From JBBRWO01 sp964388455 (GTDB lineage Bacteria > Actinomycetota > Coriobacteriia > Anaerosomatales > JAAXUF01): a DNA stretch of 14,934 bases. This document shows positions 1 through 7,532 of this stretch, in pieces. A program made the translations under genes and the position numbers. Numbering within the stretch: the first letter of the stretch is position 1; every line of letters starts with the position of its first letter. Below the pieces are notes generated by a model. That model was not told the DNA's origin. It saw only the letters and a list, made by a program, of their open reading frames with translations, and ran no database searches. The stretch spans positions 1-14,934 of the forward strand of contig CAYMAN010000039.1 in assembly GCA_964388455.1 (NCBI GenBank). Reading direction: 5' to 3'.

Positions 1-25
1 CCCCGACCACGGAAGGAGGCGTGCG

Positions 26-502
26 ATGAAGGTCGCATTCGCCACCACCACCGGCAGCCAGATCGACGAGCACTTCGGCCGCGCCGGCATGTTCGCCGTC
101 TACGACGTCACGCCCGACGGCGCCGAGCTCCTCGAGCTGCGTCGTGTCTCGGAAAGTGACCTCGACATCGACGTCGTCACCACCCGCGGCATGGGCAGCG
201 TCCACGACGACGCGCTCGCCACCAAGATCGACAAGCTCGCCGACATGAAGATTGTCTACTTCACGGAGATCGGCGGTCCATCGGCGGCCAAGCTCGTCCG
301 CGCCGGCATCATGCCGCTCAAGGCCGAGCCGTGCACGCTCATCGAGTCCGAGAACAGCAAGCTCGTCACGATGATGCGCGACAAGCCCGCTCCCTGGATG
401 CGCCGCGCGCTCGCCGATGAGCAGTGCGCCGGTCCCGCCAACGCCGCCGACCTGGGCGGATCGTGCTCCTGCGAGTCCGCCGGCAAGGGCTGCAACTGTT
501 AG
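26..502 (+). CDS. nifX: NifX-like iron-molybdenum cofactor carrier protein
   Basis: This 158-residue protein opens with MKVAFATT and an EHFGRA motif, the hallmark of the NifX/NafY/NifB C-terminal family. These proteins bind NifB-co or FeMo-co precursors in the cytoplasm during nitrogenase cofactor assembly. Further typical NifX stretches are KIVYFTEIGGPSAAKLVRAGI (about residues 75-95) and PWMRRAL (about 123-129). The ATG start is supported by a GGAGG ribosome site at about 14-18. The unusual part is the C-terminus, which ends in a cysteine-rich tail with two CxC pairs (C147, C149, C156, C158) that I do not recall in ordinary NifX. The gene leads nifI1, nifI2 and a ferredoxin on the same strand, so it is probably the internal or end portion of a larger nif operon whose start lies left of the window. 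The family call is firm. NifX rather than a more general NifX/NifB-like carrier is likely but not certain. Confidence 0.85.
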   Translation: MKVAFATTTGSQIDEHFGRAGMFAVYDVTPDGAELLELRRVSESDLDIDVVTTRGMGSVHDDALATKIDKLADMKIVYFTEIGGPSAAKLVRAGIMPLKAEPCTLIESENSKLVTMMRDKPAPWMRRALADEQCAGPANAADLGGSCSCESAGKGCNC

Positions 503-603
503 GCATCACCGCTAGAACCACCGGTTCCTCGGCCAGAAGGGTCGAGGCGTCCGTACACCGCATACGCACTACCAGACTGCAGCAGCCAGACCGCACCACC
601 ACA

Positions 604-610
604 GAGAGGA
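604..610 (+). promoter_or_regulatory. Ribosome binding site that sets the nifI1 start
   Basis: A purine-rich GAGAGGA lies 8 bases before the ATG at 619. Two other in-frame starts are less suitable: an ATG at 610 directly abuts this site, and a much earlier one at 424 overlaps nifX. The 619 start gives MKMVRAFIRPEK, the usual NifI1 N-terminus. Confidence 0.7.
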
Positions 611-618
611 TGAGGGAC

Positions 619-936
619 ATGAAGATGGTTCGCGCGTTCATCAGGCCCGAGAAGGAGCAGGAGGTCGTCCAGGCGCTCGAGGGCGCCGGAGTCGGCTCGC
701 TCACCAAGATGCCCGTCTTTGGCCGTGGCAAGCAGAAGGGCCTCCAGATCGGCCCGATCTACTACGACGAGCTCCCCAAGACGCTGCTCATGACCGTCGT
801 CGAGGACGACCATGTCGACACCGTCATCAGCACCATCGAGGACAAGGCGCGCACCGGGTTCATCGGCGACGGAAAGATCTTCGTCTCACCGGTCGAGACC
901 GCGTACACCATCCGTACCGGCGAAGCCGTCCTCTAA
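619..936 (+). CDS. nifI1: PII-family nitrogenase regulator NifI1
   Basis: The 105-residue protein is a GlnB/GlnK relative of the NifI1 class. In archaea and anaerobic bacteria NifI1 forms a complex with NifI2 that shuts off nitrogenase when fixed nitrogen is plentiful and releases it when 2-oxoglutarate is high. Visible features are the start MKMVRAFIRPEK, the T-loop region GRGKQKG...YYDELPK (residues 35-54), and the nucleotide-binding end GDGKIFVSPVE...TIRTGE (83-102). The length is exactly that of NifI1. It lies 116 bases after nifX, a gap with only small hairpins, and 27 bases before nifI2. In most genomes this pair follows nifH directly; here it follows a nifX-type gene, which is an unusual order. 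Confidence 0.93.
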   Translation: MKMVRAFIRPEKEQEVVQALEGAGVGSLTKMPVFGRGKQKGLQIGPIYYDELPKTLLMTVVEDDHVDTVISTIEDKARTGFIGDGKIFVSPVETAYTIRTGEAVL

Positions 937-963
937 GCCGACCCCACCCGAGAGGAGGTCCCC

Positions 964-1389
964 GTGAAGGAAATCTGCGCGATCATCCGCCGAGACAAAC
1001 TCGCCGAGACCAAGAGAGCCATCGCCGAGGTCGGCTATCCGTCCCTGTCGATCCAGTCCGTCGAGGGCCGTGGCAAGCAGAAGGGCGACGTCGCCTGCAC
1101 GCTGGCCGATATGGACCAGGACGGCCTGTCCTGCAACTCCACGCACATCAAGCTCAAGTCCACCCCGTCGGTCTACGCGCTCGAGCACCAGCTGCCCAAG
1201 GTGGCCATGTTCGTGCCCAAGCGCATGATCACGATGATGGTGCCGGCCGACGCGGTTGACGCGATCGTGGCCGCGATCCTCGCGGTCAACACCTCGGGCC
1301 AGTACGGCGACGGCAAGATCTTCGTCTGCCCGGTCGAGGTCTCCTACACCATCCGCACCGGTGAGCACGACATCGTGGCGGTGGCGTAG
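964..1389 (+). CDS. nifI2: PII-family nitrogenase regulator NifI2
   Basis: This 141-residue PII-like protein is the longer partner of NifI1. It shows MKEICAIIRRDK at the start, a long T-loop region (about residues 35-86, from GRGKQKGD to FVPKRM) as expected for NifI2, and the C-terminal GDGKIFVCPVE...TIRTGE (116-134). In the known systems the NifI1-NifI2 hetero-oligomer binds dinitrogenase and blocks access of NifH. The start is a GTG at 964 preceded by a strong AGAGGAGGT site. The T-loop contains two cysteines (C45, C57) and C122 lies near the ligand site; whether they matter is unknown. The gene ends two bases before the ferredoxin gene, so translation of the two is probably coupled. Confidence 0.92.
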   Translation: MKEICAIIRRDKLAETKRAIAEVGYPSLSIQSVEGRGKQKGDVACTLADMDQDGLSCNSTHIKLKSTPSVYALEHQLPKVAMFVPKRMITMMVPADAVDAIVAAILAVNTSGQYGDGKIFVCPVEVSYTIRTGEHDIVAVA

Positions 1390-1391
1390 AG

Positions 1392-1676
1392 ATGCCGGCG
1401 ACTCTGCCGACACGCGACGGCCGAGAGTGGGCACCGCGGTACCTCAACGGTATCGACTACGACGCCTGTATCGGTTGTGGTCGCTGCTTCAAGGTCTGCG
1501 GTCAGTCCGTCATGACGCCCATCGACAAGCCCGGCGCCGATGACGATGACGACGATGATGACGAGGAATGCATCACGACCGTCATGAGCGTCGCGGATGC
1601 GGGCAACTGCATCGGCTGTGAGGCGTGTGCCAAGGTCTGCGCGAAACGGGCGCACACGCACGTGGCGGTCGCCTGA
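1392..1676 (+). CDS. fdxB: nif-specific 2[4Fe-4S] ferredoxin (ferredoxin III / FdxB type)
   Basis: The 94-residue protein has two complete CxxCxxCxxxC cluster motifs: C26/C29/C32/C36 (CIGCGRCFKVC) and C73/C76/C79/C83 (CIGCEACAKVC). Both lack the usual proline after the fourth cysteine. Together with the REWAPRYLNGID lead-in, this fits the nif-associated ferredoxin III family, which supplies low-potential electrons to nitrogenase or to cofactor assembly. Between the clusters lies a run of eight aspartates (D50-D57) followed by EEC, encoded by a GAY triplet run. An acidic spacer is, as I recall, common in this family, but the run is striking. An extra cysteine (C60) follows it. No clear ribosome site precedes the ATG two bases after nifI2, so coupling to nifI2 is likely. 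Tandem hairpins follow and probably end the operon. Confidence 0.85.
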   Translation: MPATLPTRDGREWAPRYLNGIDYDACIGCGRCFKVCGQSVMTPIDKPGADDDDDDDDEECITTVMSVADAGNCIGCEACAKVCAKRAHTHVAVA

Positions 1677-1694
1677 CGCACCCACGAGCACGGC

Positions 1695-1760
1695 GCCGCT
1701 GTCACGCCAGCGGCACACACAGCGTTACCCGGGCCCGTCCATCCCGACGGGGCCTGTAAC
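1695..1760 (+). repeat. Two tandem hairpins after the ferredoxin gene
   Basis: The first hairpin pairs GCCGCT (1695-1700) with AGCGGC (1709-1714) over an 8-base loop. The second pairs GTTAC (1724-1728) with GTAAC (1756-1760) on the outside and CCCGTC (1734-1739) with GACGGG (1746-1751) inside, with small internal mismatches. They immediately precede the stronger terminator-like hairpin at 1762. They could stabilise the 3' end of the nifX-fdx message or act as part of a tandem terminator. Confidence 0.5.
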
Positions 1761-1761
1761 G

Positions 1762-1799
1762 GAGGCGGTGGGGGTGCGCGAACCCCTGCCGCCTCTCTT
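1762..1799 (+). terminator. Strong hairpin terminator of the nifX-nifI1-nifI2-fdx operon
   Basis: The arm GAGGCGGTGGGGGT (1762-1775) pairs over all 14 positions, including two G-U pairs, with ACCCCTGCCGCCTC (1782-1795). The loop is GCGCGA. Only a short TCTTC follows, with a separate TTTTT at about 1818, so it is closer to the U-poor hairpins common in high-GC genomes than to a textbook terminator. Its place between the ferredoxin stop and the sigma-54 promoter of nifB fits a transcription end. Confidence 0.7.
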
Positions 1800-1896
1800 C
1801 GCGCCCGGATGCGACATTTTTGTAGCGACCACGACGCAAGTGTCTGTATGTAAGCGCCAGGTTGCAGTAAAACCGCAGGTCAGAGCGTTGTGAGAA

Positions 1897-1911
1897 TGGC
1901 ACACTCGTTGC
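1897..1911 (+). promoter_or_regulatory. Sigma-54 (-24/-12) promoter of the nifB-mod operon
   Basis: The sequence TGGCACACTCGTTGC contains GG and GC elements with exactly ten bases between them. It matches the sigma-54 consensus TGGCAYR-N4-TTGC at every defined position, apart from the last weak base after GC. Transcription would begin about 12 bases downstream, near 1922, which leaves a short leader before the nifB start at 1947. NifA, encoded at 5934-7457, is the obvious activator. I found no exact TGT-N10-ACA NifA site upstream; the nearest is TGT-N10-ACG at 1821-1836. Confidence 0.85.
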
Positions 1912-1933
1912 GCTTAGCGGGGTACCCGAAACT

Positions 1934-1939
1934 GAGGAG
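1934..1939 (+). promoter_or_regulatory. Ribosome binding site fixing the nifB start
   Basis: GAGGAG lies seven bases before the ATG at 1947. It lies downstream of the sigma-54 promoter, and any earlier in-frame start (for example at 1890) would be upstream of the promoter's transcription start, so 1947 is the start used here. Confidence 0.75.
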
Positions 1940-1946
1940 CCCCACG

Positions 1947-2837
1947 ATGACCAGCCCAAAATCCAACGAGCGTCACGTCATGGCGAACCACCCGTGCTTC
2001 TCGGAGGCGGCGCACAAGGTGGGCGGTCGGATTCACCTGCCGGTCGCGCCGGACTGCAACGTCCAGTGCGGCTACTGCATCCGTAAGTTCGACTGCGTCA
2101 ACGAGAGCCGGCCGGGTGTTTCCAGCACGATCCTCTCACCACAGGAAGCGATCGAGCGCGTCGAGGCCGTCATCGAACGCACCGGCGATATCGCCGCGAT
2201 CGGCATCGCGGGACCGGGCGATCCGCTCGCCAACGAGGCGACGTTCGAGACCCTCAGCCTGATCCGCCGCTACTATCCGGGCAAGATCGGCTGCGTCTCG
2301 ACCAACGGCCTAGCGCTGCCTGATCGTGTCGGCGACCTGGTGGCTGCCGGCGTCCGCTCCATCACCGTCACCATCAACGCCGTGATGCCCGAGACCGCCG
2401 CCGAGGTCTACATCTGGGTCACCGGCCCCAACGGCGAGCGACTGCGCGGCATCGAAGCAGGCCGCTACATCGTGGATCGCCAGTGGGAGGGGCTGCAGAT
2501 GGCGGTCAAGGCCGGCCTCGTGGTCAAGGTCAACACCGTGCTCATCCCCGGCGTCAACGACCTCGAGATTCCGATGATCGCGCACCTCGCATCCGAGTAC
2601 GGCGCCCACAAGCACAACATCCTCCCGCTCATCCCGCAGAACAAGTTCCGTGGCATGGAGCCGCCGACACCCGCGCAGATCCACGAGGCGCGTGCCGCCG
2701 CCGGCGAGTACCTGTCGCAGATGACCCACTGCAAGCAGTGCCGCGCCGACGCCTGCGGGCTCATCGGCAAGGACCGCGACATGGAGACCGAGACGCTGCT
2801 GTCGCGACTCGGCGAGGTCTACGAGGACGCCATCTAG
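1947..2837 (+). CDS. nifB: Nitrogenase cofactor biosynthesis radical SAM protein NifB
   Basis: NifB joins two [4Fe-4S] clusters and adds a SAM-derived carbide and a sulfur to form NifB-co, the core of all nitrogenase cofactors. The 296-residue protein has the family opening HPCFSEAAHK (residues 15-24) and the radical SAM motif CNVQCGYC (C37, C41, C44), followed by IRKFDCVNESRPG. Near the end it carries the NifB cysteine motif HCKQCRADACGLIG (C262, C265, C270), with alanine-cysteine where valine or alanine-valine is more usual. It lacks the C-terminal NifX-like domain of longer NifB proteins; a separate NifX-type protein is encoded at 26-502 and could fill that role. It is first in an operon with modABC, placing cofactor synthesis together with molybdate uptake. 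The start is set by the ribosome site at 1934 and the promoter at 1897. Confidence 0.95.
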   Translation: MTSPKSNERHVMANHPCFSEAAHKVGGRIHLPVAPDCNVQCGYCIRKFDCVNESRPGVSSTILSPQEAIERVEAVIERTGDIAAIGIAGPGDPLANEATFETLSLIRRYYPGKIGCVSTNGLALPDRVGDLVAAGVRSITVTINAVMPETAAEVYIWVTGPNGERLRGIEAGRYIVDRQWEGLQMAVKAGLVVKVNTVLIPGVNDLEIPMIAHLASEYGAHKHNILPLIPQNKFRGMEPPTPAQIHEARAAAGEYLSQMTHCKQCRADACGLIGKDRDMETETLLSRLGEVYEDAI

Positions 2838-2884
2838 CCGCACGCTTCACCGCAGCAGTACCCGACCCACCGAGAGGAGCACAC

Positions 2885-3724
2885 ATGTTTCGCCGACATA
2901 CCCGCAAGCACACGCACATCGCACTGGTCGCCCTGCTCGCCCTCGCGGTATCGTTCGCGGCGCAACTCTCCGGCTGCGCCAGCACGCCCGCGACCAAGTC
3001 GGCTCCTGAGCCAGTCGCGCCAATCGAGCTCGACATCAGCGCCGCAACCACTCTGCGGGCCGCGCTCGCCAAACTCGCCCCCGGATTCGAGAAGGCCAAC
3101 AACGCCAAGCTCGTCTTCAACTTCGGGGCGTCTGGCGTGCTGCAGAAGCAGATCGAGGGCGGCGCGCCGTGCGACGTGTTCGCCTCGGCAAGTCCCAAGC
3201 AGGTCGACGCGCTGATCACCGCCGGCCTCATCTCCGCCGAGTCGACCGCGACGTTCGCGAGCAACGACCTCGTCATCATCGTGCCGACGGGCAATCCGGC
3301 CGGCATCGCCACATCGGCGGACCTCGCGAAGGCCGCGAAGCTCGTGACCGGCAATCCCGACACCGCGCCCCACGGCACCAAGGCCAAGGAGTTCCTCCAG
3401 GCCCAGGGTACGTGGGCTGCGCTCGAGTCCAAGTTCGTGTTCGCCGAGAACGCCGCCCAGACGCTCGATTACGTCTCACGCGGCGAGGTCGACGCCGGGC
3501 TGGTGTTCGCCAGCGAAGCGCTCGACAACGACACCGTGAAGATCGCCTACACCGTCCCCGAGGGCGCGATCAAGCCGGTCCGCTACGTCGCCGCACCCAT
3601 CAAGGCCTCGCAGAACGCAGCGCTGGCCGAGAAGTTCGTCGCGTACCTGATGACTCCGGAGGCGCAGGCCGTGCTCGTGGAGAGCGGGTTCAAGCCCGCA
3701 CCGGCCCCGACCCAAGCGCCGTAG
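2885..3724 (+). CDS. modA: Molybdate ABC transporter substrate-binding lipoprotein ModA
   Basis: The 279-residue protein is a periplasm-type solute-binding protein exported and anchored as a lipoprotein. It has a basic N-terminus, a hydrophobic segment (about residues 11-27) and a lipobox LSGC with the lipidated cysteine at C31. The mature part starts with ELDISAATTLRAALAKLAPGFEKANNAKLVFNFGASGVLQKQIEGGAPCDVFASA, the classic ModA pattern whose Ser/Thr residues bind the oxyanion (molybdate or tungstate). The C-terminal SRGEVDAGLVFASEA and AQAVLVESGFKP are also typical. The ATG at 2885 follows a GAGAGGAG ribosome site; longer in-frame reading back into nifB is not used because it would lack this signal peptide. 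It lies 47 bases after nifB, with no promoter seen between. Confidence 0.93.
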   Translation: MFRRHTRKHTHIALVALLALAVSFAAQLSGCASTPATKSAPEPVAPIELDISAATTLRAALAKLAPGFEKANNAKLVFNFGASGVLQKQIEGGAPCDVFASASPKQVDALITAGLISAESTATFASNDLVIIVPTGNPAGIATSADLAKAAKLVTGNPDTAPHGTKAKEFLQAQGTWAALESKFVFAENAAQTLDYVSRGEVDAGLVFASEALDNDTVKIAYTVPEGAIKPVRYVAAPIKASQNAALAEKFVAYLMTPEAQAVLVESGFKPAPAPTQAP

Positions 3725-3782
3725 CGCCACCCGACCCGACCGCCGACCGCCGACCGCCCGCGACCGCCACGAAAGGCCCCTC

Positions 3783-4463
3783 GTGTCCGCACTCGCCGAC
3801 ATAGCGTTCCCGCTCCGCCTCTCGCTGCAGGTGGCGTTGCTCGCCACCGTCGCGGTCGCGGTCGTCGGCCTGCCGTTGGCGTACGTGCTCGCGACGCGCG
3901 AGTTCCGCGGCAAGGCGGCCGTCGACGTGCTCGTGACGCTGCCGCTGGTGCTGCCGCCGATCGTCACCGGCTACTACCTGCTGCTGGTGATCGGTCGCAA
4001 CGGGCTTCTCGGCAGGGCGATGGCGGCGATGGGGTTGCCGGCGCCGCAGCTGACATTCACCTGGCAGGCGGCGGTACTCGCGTCGTTCGTGGTGGCGATT
4101 CCGTTCACGGTGAAGACGGCGCGCGCGGCGTTCGAGGCGGTCGATCCGGCGCTGGTCGCGACGTCGTACACGTTGGGTCGCTCGGAGCTGGCGACGGCGT
4201 CGCTGGTGGTCGCGCCGCTCGCGCTGCGCGGCATCCTCGCGGGGCTGGTACTCTCGTTCGCTCGCGCGCTGGGCGAGTTCGGCGCGACGATAATGGTCGC
4301 GGGCAACATCCCGGGACGCACCAACACGATGCCGCTCGAGATCTACAACGCGGTCGTCTTCGGCGACTGGGGCTCGGCGACGATGCTCGTGGTGCTGTTC
4401 ACGGTCGTCTCGGCGGGGTTCCTGTTCGGGGCGAACCGGCTGGCGAAGGCGGTGTCGTGGTGA
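3783..4463 (+). CDS. modB: Molybdate ABC transporter permease ModB
   Basis: The 226-residue inner membrane protein has about five to six hydrophobic segments (roughly residues 10-35, 45-70, 92-112, 140-162, 200-220). It carries the permease EAA-type loop EAVDPALVATSYTLGRSEL (118-136), which docks on ModC, and the ModB stretch ARALGEFGATIMVAGNIPGRT (160-180). It forms the membrane channel for molybdate/tungstate. The GTG start at 3783 has only a weak upstream purine stretch (GAAAGG). Its end overlaps modC by seven bases, so the two are translationally coupled. The length matches the family. Confidence 0.93.
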   Translation: MSALADIAFPLRLSLQVALLATVAVAVVGLPLAYVLATREFRGKAAVDVLVTLPLVLPPIVTGYYLLLVIGRNGLLGRAMAAMGLPAPQLTFTWQAAVLASFVVAIPFTVKTARAAFEAVDPALVATSYTLGRSELATASLVVAPLALRGILAGLVLSFARALGEFGATIMVAGNIPGRTNTMPLEIYNAVVFGDWGSATMLVVLFTVVSAGFLFGANRLAKAVSW

Positions 4464-5221
4464 TCGGCTTTTCGCTCCGCGTCCGCAAGCAGCTGCCCGG
4501 CTTCGATCTGGACGCCGGCTGGCGCACGCATGACGGCTTCACGGTGCTCTTCGGCTACTCCGGCGCCGGCAAGTCGCTCACACTCTCGATGCTCACCGGC
4601 TCGCTCCGTCCCGACGCCGGCCGCATCACCTTCGGCGACGAGGTCCTGGTCGACACCGAGCGCGGCATCTTCGTCCCGCCGCAACAGCGCGGCTTCGGCT
4701 ACGTCTCCCAGTCCGCCGAGCTCTTCCCGCACCTCACCGTCGAGCGCAACGTCGCCTTCGGCCTCCACCGACTCCCACGCCCCGAGCGCACCACCCGCGT
4801 CGCCGAGATGCTCGAAGCCTTCGGCCTCACCACCCTGGCCGAGAAGCGCCCGCGCGAACTCTCCGGCGGTCAGCGCCAGCGCGCTGCACTCGCACGCGCA
4901 CTCGCACCACGCCCGCGAGCGCTCCTGCTCGACGAGCCGCTCTCGGCGCTCGACCTCCCGGTGCGCGTCGAGATGCGCGACCTGCTCCGTCGCGTCCAGA
5001 CCGAGGAGGGCATCCCGGTGGTGATGGTGACGCACGATCTCTACGAAGCTGCGATGCTCGCCGACTCGCTGGTGGTCTACGGCGGAGATGGCGTGGTACA
5101 GACCGGAACGCTGCCGGAACTCCTCGGCGACCCGGGGACGCCGGCAATCCGGCGCCTCCTCCATGCGATGGAACTCCCCGAGGCGCTGCTGGCTCCTCGG
5201 CCACTGATCACGGCGGCGTAG
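4457..5221 (+). CDS. modC: Molybdate ABC transporter ATP-binding protein ModC, lacking the TOBE domain
   Basis: The ATPase powers molybdate import. It shows Walker A GYSGAGKS (33-40), the Q-loop glutamine in VSQSAELFPH (Q85), the signature LSGGQRQR (135-142), Walker B ALLLDEP (155-161) with the D-loop SALD, and the switch histidine in VTHD (H193). At 254 residues it stops after the ATPase core. The usual ModC is about 350 residues with a C-terminal molybdate-binding TOBE/Mop domain. The missing domain is instead encoded as a separate 68-residue protein starting 33 bases later. The GTG at 4457 overlaps the modB stop; a second GTG at 4460 is possible. Confidence 0.93.
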   Translation: MVIGFSLRVRKQLPGFDLDAGWRTHDGFTVLFGYSGAGKSLTLSMLTGSLRPDAGRITFGDEVLVDTERGIFVPPQQRGFGYVSQSAELFPHLTVERNVAFGLHRLPRPERTTRVAEMLEAFGLTTLAEKRPRELSGGQRQRAALARALAPRPRALLLDEPLSALDLPVRVEMRDLLRRVQTEEGIPVVMVTHDLYEAAMLADSLVVYGGDGVVQTGTLPELLGDPGTPAIRRLLHAMELPEALLAPRPLITAA

Positions 5222-5254
5222 GCCGCACCCGCACCCCGACAGGAAGGCACCGAC

Positions 5255-5461
5255 ATGCAGCTCTCAGCCCGCAACCAGCTCACCGGCACCATCGTCTCGA
5301 TCGTCCGAGGCCCCGTCACCGCGATGGTGAAGCTCGACGTCGCCGGACAGCACGTCAGCGCCACCCTAACCGCCGAGGCCGCAGACGAGCTCGGCCTCAT
5401 CGAGGGCAAGGAAGTCGTCGCGGTCTTCAAGGCCAGCGCCGTCATTCTCGGCGTCGAGTAG
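5255..5461 (+). CDS. mop: Molybdenum-pterin binding protein (molbindin, single Mop domain)
   Basis: The 68-residue protein begins MQLSARNQLTGTIVSIVRGPVTAMVKLDV and continues with a VSATLTAEAADELGLIEGKEVVAVFKASAVIL pattern. This is a single Mop/TOBE unit as in clostridial molbindins. Such proteins assemble into hexamers that bind several molybdate or tungstate ions in the cytoplasm, buffering the metal oxyanion. A ribosome site AGGAAGG precedes the ATG. It directly follows modC, which lacks its own TOBE domain, so it may store molybdate, regulate the transporter in trans, or both. The trmO-like gene begins one base after its stop. Confidence 0.93.
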   Translation: MQLSARNQLTGTIVSIVRGPVTAMVKLDVAGQHVSATLTAEAADELGLIEGKEVVAVFKASAVILGVE

Positions 5462-5462
5462 C

Positions 5463-5930
5463 GTGAGTCGCCGGCACAAACCCATCGGCACCATCAGAAC
5501 CCCCTTCGCCGAGAAGGACACAACGCCGATTCAGGGCGCGTTCCGTCCCGATGCGGTCGGGACTGTCGAGGTGTTCGCCGAGTACGCCGAAGGCCTTGCA
5601 CACATCGACGGGTTCAGCCACCTCATCCTGCTCTACGAGTTCGACCGGGCGGCTCCCGTCGAGCTGGTGCGGCAGACGTTTCTGGGCGACGCGCCGCACG
5701 GACTGTTCGCGACGCGGCATCCTGCGCGGCCGAATGGAATCGGTCTGACGGTGGTGAGGTTGCTATCGCGTGTGGGTGCGACGCTGTGCGTGGCAGGCAT
5801 CGACGTGCTCGACGGCACGCCGCTGCTCGACATCAAGCCGTATGTCGCGCGATTCGACTGCTTCCCTGATGCGACCGAAGGCTGGCTCGCCGGCCGCCCA
5901 GAGCGGCCGAAACCGCCGGGTCGGGAATAG
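5463..5930 (+). CDS. TrmO/TsaA-family methyltransferase (UPF0066 fold)
   Basis: The 155-residue protein matches the TsaA/YaeB family. It has PIGTIRTPF at the start (residues 7-15), the conserved HPARPNGIGLTVVRLL (86-101) and DVLDGTPLLDIKPYVARFD (114-132). The E. coli member, TrmO, uses S-adenosylmethionine to methylate the t6A base at position 37 of threonine tRNAs. Many shorter family members in anaerobes have no known substrate, and this one lacks the longer C-terminal region of E. coli TrmO. The GTG start lies one base after the mop stop, so it is part of the molybdate operon. This position suggests a role linked to metal or cofactor supply, but nothing in the sequence proves it. Its stop lies three bases from the convergent nifA stop. 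Confidence 0.85.
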   Translation: MSRRHKPIGTIRTPFAEKDTTPIQGAFRPDAVGTVEVFAEYAEGLAHIDGFSHLILLYEFDRAAPVELVRQTFLGDAPHGLFATRHPARPNGIGLTVVRLLSRVGATLCVAGIDVLDGTPLLDIKPYVARFDCFPDATEGWLAGRPERPKPPGRE

Positions 5931-5933
5931 GTC

Positions 5934-7457
<1,524 letters not shown>

Positions 7458-7466
7458 GTCCCCAGT

Positions 7467-7484
7467 GAAACATGGCGCTGTTTC
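7467..7484. repeat. Perfect inverted repeat just upstream of nifA
   Basis: GAAACA (7467-7472) and TGTTTC (7479-7484) form a perfect 6-bp inverted repeat around the six bases TGGCGC. It ends ten bases before the nifA start codon, in the nifV-nifA spacer. It could be an operator, or an RNA hairpin next to the nifA ribosome site, which is itself weak (GGGGA close to the ATG). Confidence 0.5.
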
Positions 7485-7532
7485 GGTCTGGTTTCCTTTG
7501 TGGTCCGTCTGTGGAAGGTCCTGCCGTCAGCG

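Noticed and set aside
503..618. Small hairpins (GAACC-ACC-GGTTC and CCTCG-N11-CGAGG) between nifX and nifI1
   Set aside because: Stems are only five pairs and there is no U-tract, so neither a terminator nor a regulatory RNA can be supported.
1821..1836. Possible NifA upstream activating site (TGT-N10-ACG)
   Set aside because: It misses the last base of TGT-N10-ACA; the position about 70 bases before the promoter is plausible, but the match is too short to claim.
1890..1946. Earlier in-frame start for nifB
   Set aside because: It lies upstream of the expected transcription start from the sigma-54 site at 1897 and has no ribosome site; the extra residues do not match NifB.
2483..2884. Earlier in-frame start for modA, inside nifB
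   Set aside because: It would add Arg-rich residues before the signal peptide and lipobox; the ATG at 2885 has a good ribosome site.
5891..5909. CGGCCG-N7-CGGCCG inverted repeat at the end of the trmO-like gene
   Set aside because: It could be a terminator between convergent operons, but it lies within the coding region, uses a self-complementary GC word and has no U-tract.
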